Shown here piece after piece: positions 6,508-9,283 of a DNA stretch of 9,283 nt. The DNA comes from an uncultured Ignavibacteria bacterium (GTDB lineage: Bacteria; Bacteroidota; Ignavibacteria; Ignavibacteriales; Melioribacteraceae). The stretch's first letter is position 1; every line of letters begins with the position of its first letter. The stretch covers positions 1 through 9,283 of the forward strand of contig CALGLM010000255.1 of NCBI GenBank assembly GCA_937930275.1, in the 5' to 3' direction. The notes beneath the pieces are model-generated. The model had not been told where the DNA came from. It did no database searches and worked only from the letters and a program-made list of their open reading frames with translations. Position numbers and translations under genes: made by a program.

Positions 6508-8163
6508 ATGGACAAAAAGAATATTAAAGCACCACGAGGAAATGAATTAAGCTGTAAGGGGTGGATTCAAGAAGCTGCATTGCGTATGCTTATGAACAAT
6601 TTAGACCCCGAAGTAGCCGAAAAACCGGAAGAATTAATTGTTTACGGTGGTTATGGTAAAGCTGCCAGAAATTGGGATAGTTACGAGGCAATAGTAAAAT
6701 CCTTAAAGCTATTAGAAGATGACGAAACTTTATTAATCCAATCCGGTAAGCCTGTCGGTATATTTAAAACTCATAAAGATGCTCCTAAAGTTATTCTATC
6801 CAATTCGATGTTAGTTCCCGACTGGGGTACTTGGGATGAATTTAGAAAATTGGACGCATTAGGTTTAACAATGTACGGGCAAATGACTGCGGGTAGCTGG
6901 ATTTATATCGGTACTCAAGGAATTTTACAAGGCACATACGAAACTTTTGCCGAATGTGCACGCAAACATTTTAACGGATCTCTTGCAGGAAAGTTTTTAT
7001 TAACTGCCGGATTAGGCGGAATGGGCGGAGCTCAACCTTTAGCCGCTACTATGAACGGTGCAGCTTTTTTAGGCATAGATGTTGACAAAAAGCGAATTCA
7101 AAAAAGACTTAACACAAAGTATATTGATTTGATGACCGATAATCTGGACGAAGCCGTTAAAATTGTTTTAGAGGCAAAAGAAAATAAAAAAGCTATTTCT
7201 GTGGGTTTAGTCGGCAACGCCGGTATTGTGTTACCTGAATTGATTAAACGAGGAATTATCCCTGACATTTTAACCGACCAAACAAGTGCTCACGATACCC
7301 TAAACGGCTATGTACCGATGGGATATTCATTTGAAGAGGCTTTAACTTTACGCAAAGATGACCCAAAAACATATATAAAAAAATCAAAAGAGACAATTGT
7401 TACACATTTAAAAGCGATGCTTGAGATGCAAAAACTTGGAGCAATAACTTTTGATTACGGCAACAATATTAGAGGCGAAGCAAAAGAAAACGGGGTTGAA
7501 AATGCTTTCGATATTCCCGGATTTGTACCGGAATATATTCGCCCTCTATTTTGTGACGGAAAAGGTCCGTTCAGATGGGCAGCTTTATCAGGTGACCCAA
7601 ATGATATTTATGAAACTGATAAAGCAGTTTTAGAGACTTTTCCTGAAGACGAAGCATTAGCTCGTTGGATTAAAATGGCTCAGGAAAAAGTTAGCTTTCA
7701 AGGTTTACCCGCTCGTATTTGCTGGCTGGGATACGGTGATAGAACAAAGATGGGCAAAATATTTAATCGATTGGTTGCAGAAGGTAAAGTAAAAGCTCCT
7801 ATAGTTATAGGAAGAGACCATTTAGATTGTGGCTCGGTTGCTTCTCCTTATCGAGAAACCGAAGGGATGATTGACGGAAGCGATGCAATTGCTGATTGGC
7901 CTATTCTTAATGCTTTATTAAATGCAATCGGAGGTGCAAGCTGGGTAAGCGTTCACCACGGCGGAGGTGTTGGTATTGGAAAGTCTATTCATGCAGGTAT
8001 GGTTGTTGTAGCTGACGGTACTGAAGCGGCGGAAAAGAGATTAGAACGTGTTTTAACTTACGACCCGGGTATGGGTATAATAAGACATGCCGATGCGGGC
8101 TATGAACGTGCTATTGAGAATGCAAATAAATTTAATGTTAAAATACCGATGCTAAATTTATAA
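6508..8163 (+). CDS. hutU: Urocanate hydratase (urocanase)
   Basis: 551 aa, the normal bacterial length. It hydrates urocanate to 4-imidazolone-5-propanoate, the second step of histidine degradation, with a tightly bound NAD+ acting as electrophile; the enzyme is a cytoplasmic homodimer. Landmarks: N-terminal [35 protein letters not shown] at 123-139; the nucleotide-binding [10 protein letters not shown] at 168-177; [12 protein letters not shown] at 257-268; [11 protein letters not shown] at 315-325; [14 protein letters not shown] with the conserved Cys405; and [17 protein letters not shown] near the C-terminus. It is complete. The start is supported by N-terminal similarity but there is no clear ribosome binding site, so it may be translationally coupled to the gene ending 2 bases upstream. 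hutH, hutI and hutG are not adjacent here, unlike in classic hut operons. Confidence 0.97.
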   Translation: MDKKNIKAPRGNELSCKGWIQEAALRMLMNNLDPEVAEKPEELIVYGGYGKAARNWDSYEAIVKSLKLLEDDETLLIQSGKPVGIFKTHKDAPKVILSNSMLVPDWGTWDEFRKLDALGLTMYGQMTAGSWIYIGTQGILQGTYETFAECARKHFNGSLAGKFLLTAGLGGMGGAQPLAATMNGAAFLGIDVDKKRIQKRLNTKYIDLMTDNLDEAVKIVLEAKENKKAISVGLVGNAGIVLPELIKRGIIPDILTDQTSAHDTLNGYVPMGYSFEEALTLRKDDPKTYIKKSKETIVTHLKAMLEMQKLGAITFDYGNNIRGEAKENGVENAFDIPGFVPEYIRPLFCDGKGPFRWAALSGDPNDIYETDKAVLETFPEDEALARWIKMAQEKVSFQGLPARICWLGYGDRTKMGKIFNRLVAEGKVKAPIVIGRDHLDCGSVASPYRETEGMIDGSDAIADWPILNALLNAIGGASWVSVHHGGGVGIGKSIHAGMVVVADGTEAAEKRLERVLTYDPGMGIIRHADAGYERAIENANKFNVKIPMLNL

Positions 8164-8173
8164 TTAACTATTT

Positions 8174-8182
8174 GAGAGAGGA
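8174..8182 (+). promoter_or_regulatory. Ribosome binding site of the serA-like gene
   Basis: The purine run GAGAGAGGA ends 4 bases before the ATG at 8187. It selects this ATG over the overlapping ATG at 8182, which is followed at once by a TGA in its frame. Confidence 0.75.
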
Positions 8183-8186
8183 TGAC

Positions 8187-9283
8187 ATGAAAGTATTAAT
8201 AGCTGACAAATTTCCCGAACCATACATTCAAAAATTACGAGATAGCGATATCGAAGTAATTTATGAACCAAAACTTGGGGAAAATGATATTCCGAAATTT
8301 ACAACCGAAGTGGACACGGTTGTAGTTCGATCAACAAAAGTTAACACCGATGCAATAATGAATTCTACAAAATTAAATTTGATTGTTCGCGCAGGTGCCG
8401 GATATAATAATATTGACGTTAAAGCAGCTAATAAAAAAGGGGTTTACGTTGCTAATTGTCCGGGTAAAAATTCAATTGCCGTTGCCGAGCTCGCTATGGG
8501 ATTAATTGTTGCGATTGATAGAAAAATTCCGGATAACGTTATTGATTTTAACAACGGAGTATGGAATAAAGATAAGTATTCAAAAGCAGAAGGACTTGCA
8601 GGTAAATCTTTGGCAATTATCGGCTATGGGAATATCGGAAAAGAATTAGCAAAACGTGCTTTAGCTTTTGGAATAAAAGTTTATGCAAAAGATGTTTTAC
8701 CAATTACCGATGAAAACGTAATTGTTTTTGAGAGTTTAGAAGAAGTATTACCAAAAGTAGATATTATTTCATTACATTTGCCCGCTAATGCACAAACAAA
8801 AGGAATGTTTAACGAAAAAATGTTTGCATTATTAAAACCGGGTACAATTTTAGTTAATACTTCACGTGCAGAAGTAATTGATGAAGAAGCTATGGTTAAT
8901 GCAATTAAAGAAAAGAACTTAAAAGTAGGAGTTGATGTTTTTGTAGGCGAACCGGAAGGAAAAGGCGGTGCTGTAAGCTCCAAACTTCAAGGATTGCCAA
9001 ATGTGTACGTAACTCACCATATCGGTGCTTCAACAGAACAAGCTCAAAATGCAGTTGCCGAAGAAACCGTAAAAATATTACTAACGTTTAAGAATACAGG
9101 TACAGTTTTACATTGGGTAAATGCAGCTAAACCTGCAGAAAGCCCTTATCAACTTACAGTTAAACATTACGATAAGCCCGGAGTATTGGCTTCGGTGTTG
9201 GATGTACTAAAACAAGGAGATATTAACATAGAAGAAATGCAAAACATTATTTTTGATGATAGACTTGTTGCTTGCTGTTCTTT
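8187..9283 (+). CDS. serA: D-3-phosphoglycerate dehydrogenase-type 2-hydroxyacid dehydrogenase with ACT domain (3' end outside window)
   Basis: 365 codons are present and the gene continues past the window. The family oxidises 3-phosphoglycerate to 3-phosphohydroxypyruvate with NAD+, the first step of serine synthesis. Seen: an N-terminal substrate domain; RAGAGYNNID at 68-77; NAD-binding GYGNIG at 146-151; the catalytic triad as Arg227 (NTSRAEVID), Glu255 (VFVGEP) and His278 (THHIGAST); then an ACT-like domain from about 321 (YQLTVKHYDKPGVLASVL), the usual serine-responsive part. The residue after the catalytic Arg is Ala where Gly is usual. ATG at 8187 follows AGGA by 4 bases; an ATG at 8182 meets a stop after two codons. 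It lies 23 bases after hutU with no terminator. Another 2-hydroxyacid dehydrogenase activity is possible, but the ACT domain favours SerA. Confidence 0.88.
   Translation, partial: MKVLIADKFPEPYIQKLRDSDIEVIYEPKLGENDIPKFTTEVDTVVVRSTKVNTDAIMNSTKLNLIVRAGAGYNNIDVKAANKKGVYVANCPGKNSIAVAELAMGLIVAIDRKIPDNVIDFNNGVWNKDKYSKAEGLAGKSLAIIGYGNIGKELAKRALAFGIKVYAKDVLPITDENVIVFESLEEVLPKVDIISLHLPANAQTKGMFNEKMFALLKPGTILVNTSRAEVIDEEAMVNAIKEKNLKVGVDVFVGEPEGKGGAVSSKLQGLPNVYVTHHIGASTEQAQNAVAEETVKILLTFKNTGTVLHWVNAAKPAESPYQLTVKHYDKPGVLASVLDVLKQGDINIEEMQNIIFDDRLVACCS

Noticed and set aside
8681..8983. 100-aa minus-strand open frame
   Set aside because: It is antisense to the serA-like gene, whose NAD-binding and catalytic motifs are intact. 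Its Ser/Thr-rich translation looks like a shadow.
1..9283. Search for tRNA, rRNA, insertion sequences, toxin-antitoxin, phage or defence genes
   Set aside because: No cloverleaf, transposase, integrase, terminal inverted repeats or defence motifs were recognised. The window looks like ordinary chromosomal sequence apart from the items listed.

Overview
The window is AT-rich (roughly one third G+C by eye) and reads like a member of the Bacteroidota/Chlorobiota/Ignavibacteria-Kapabacteria side of the FCB group. The signs are a giant propeller plus Y_Y_Y sensor, a DUF3467 protein, TPR proteins with Cys-containing signal peptides, a TTG start, a Bacteroidota-like promoter match, and urocanase and adenosine deaminase with Bacteroidota-type neighbours. 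The exact lineage cannot be fixed from this sequence.

Left half, all on the minus strand. From 2588 down past base 1 runs an incomplete sensor gene: signal peptide, 14 propeller repeats, a Y_Y_Y domain, one membrane helix, a coiled coil, then the beginning of a class III adenylate/guanylate cyclase in the place where a histidine kinase usually sits. It is preceded by a 172-base gap (2589-2760) holding an intrinsic terminator and a 12-base direct repeat. Next are a DUF3467 gene (2761-3084), a second very strong terminator hairpin (3098-3133), a TPR protein of 387 aa (3156-4319, start revised) and a short TPR protein of 101 aa (4474-4779). The short protein aligns without gaps to the N-terminal part of the longer one.

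A 295-base divergent intergenic region (4780-5074) holds a good Bacteroidota-like promoter candidate for the rightward genes and a 12-base palindrome.

Right half, all on the plus strand and closely packed: adenosine deaminase (5075-6163), an unrecognised 112-aa basic protein (6167-6505), urocanate hydratase hutU (6508-8163), and a D-3-phosphoglycerate dehydrogenase-type gene with an ACT domain (8187 to beyond the end). Gaps of 3, 2 and 23 bases with no terminator indicate one operon linking purine nucleoside salvage or catabolism, histidine catabolism and the entry to serine synthesis. No histidine-pathway partner (hutH, hutI, hutG) is in the window.

The most interesting items are the propeller-cyclase sensor, the terminator hairpin placed directly before the DUF3467 ribosome binding site, the paralogous TPR pair with atypical lipoboxes, and the unknown protein embedded between ADA and HutU. 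No CRISPR array, tRNA, rRNA, insertion sequence or defence system was seen.
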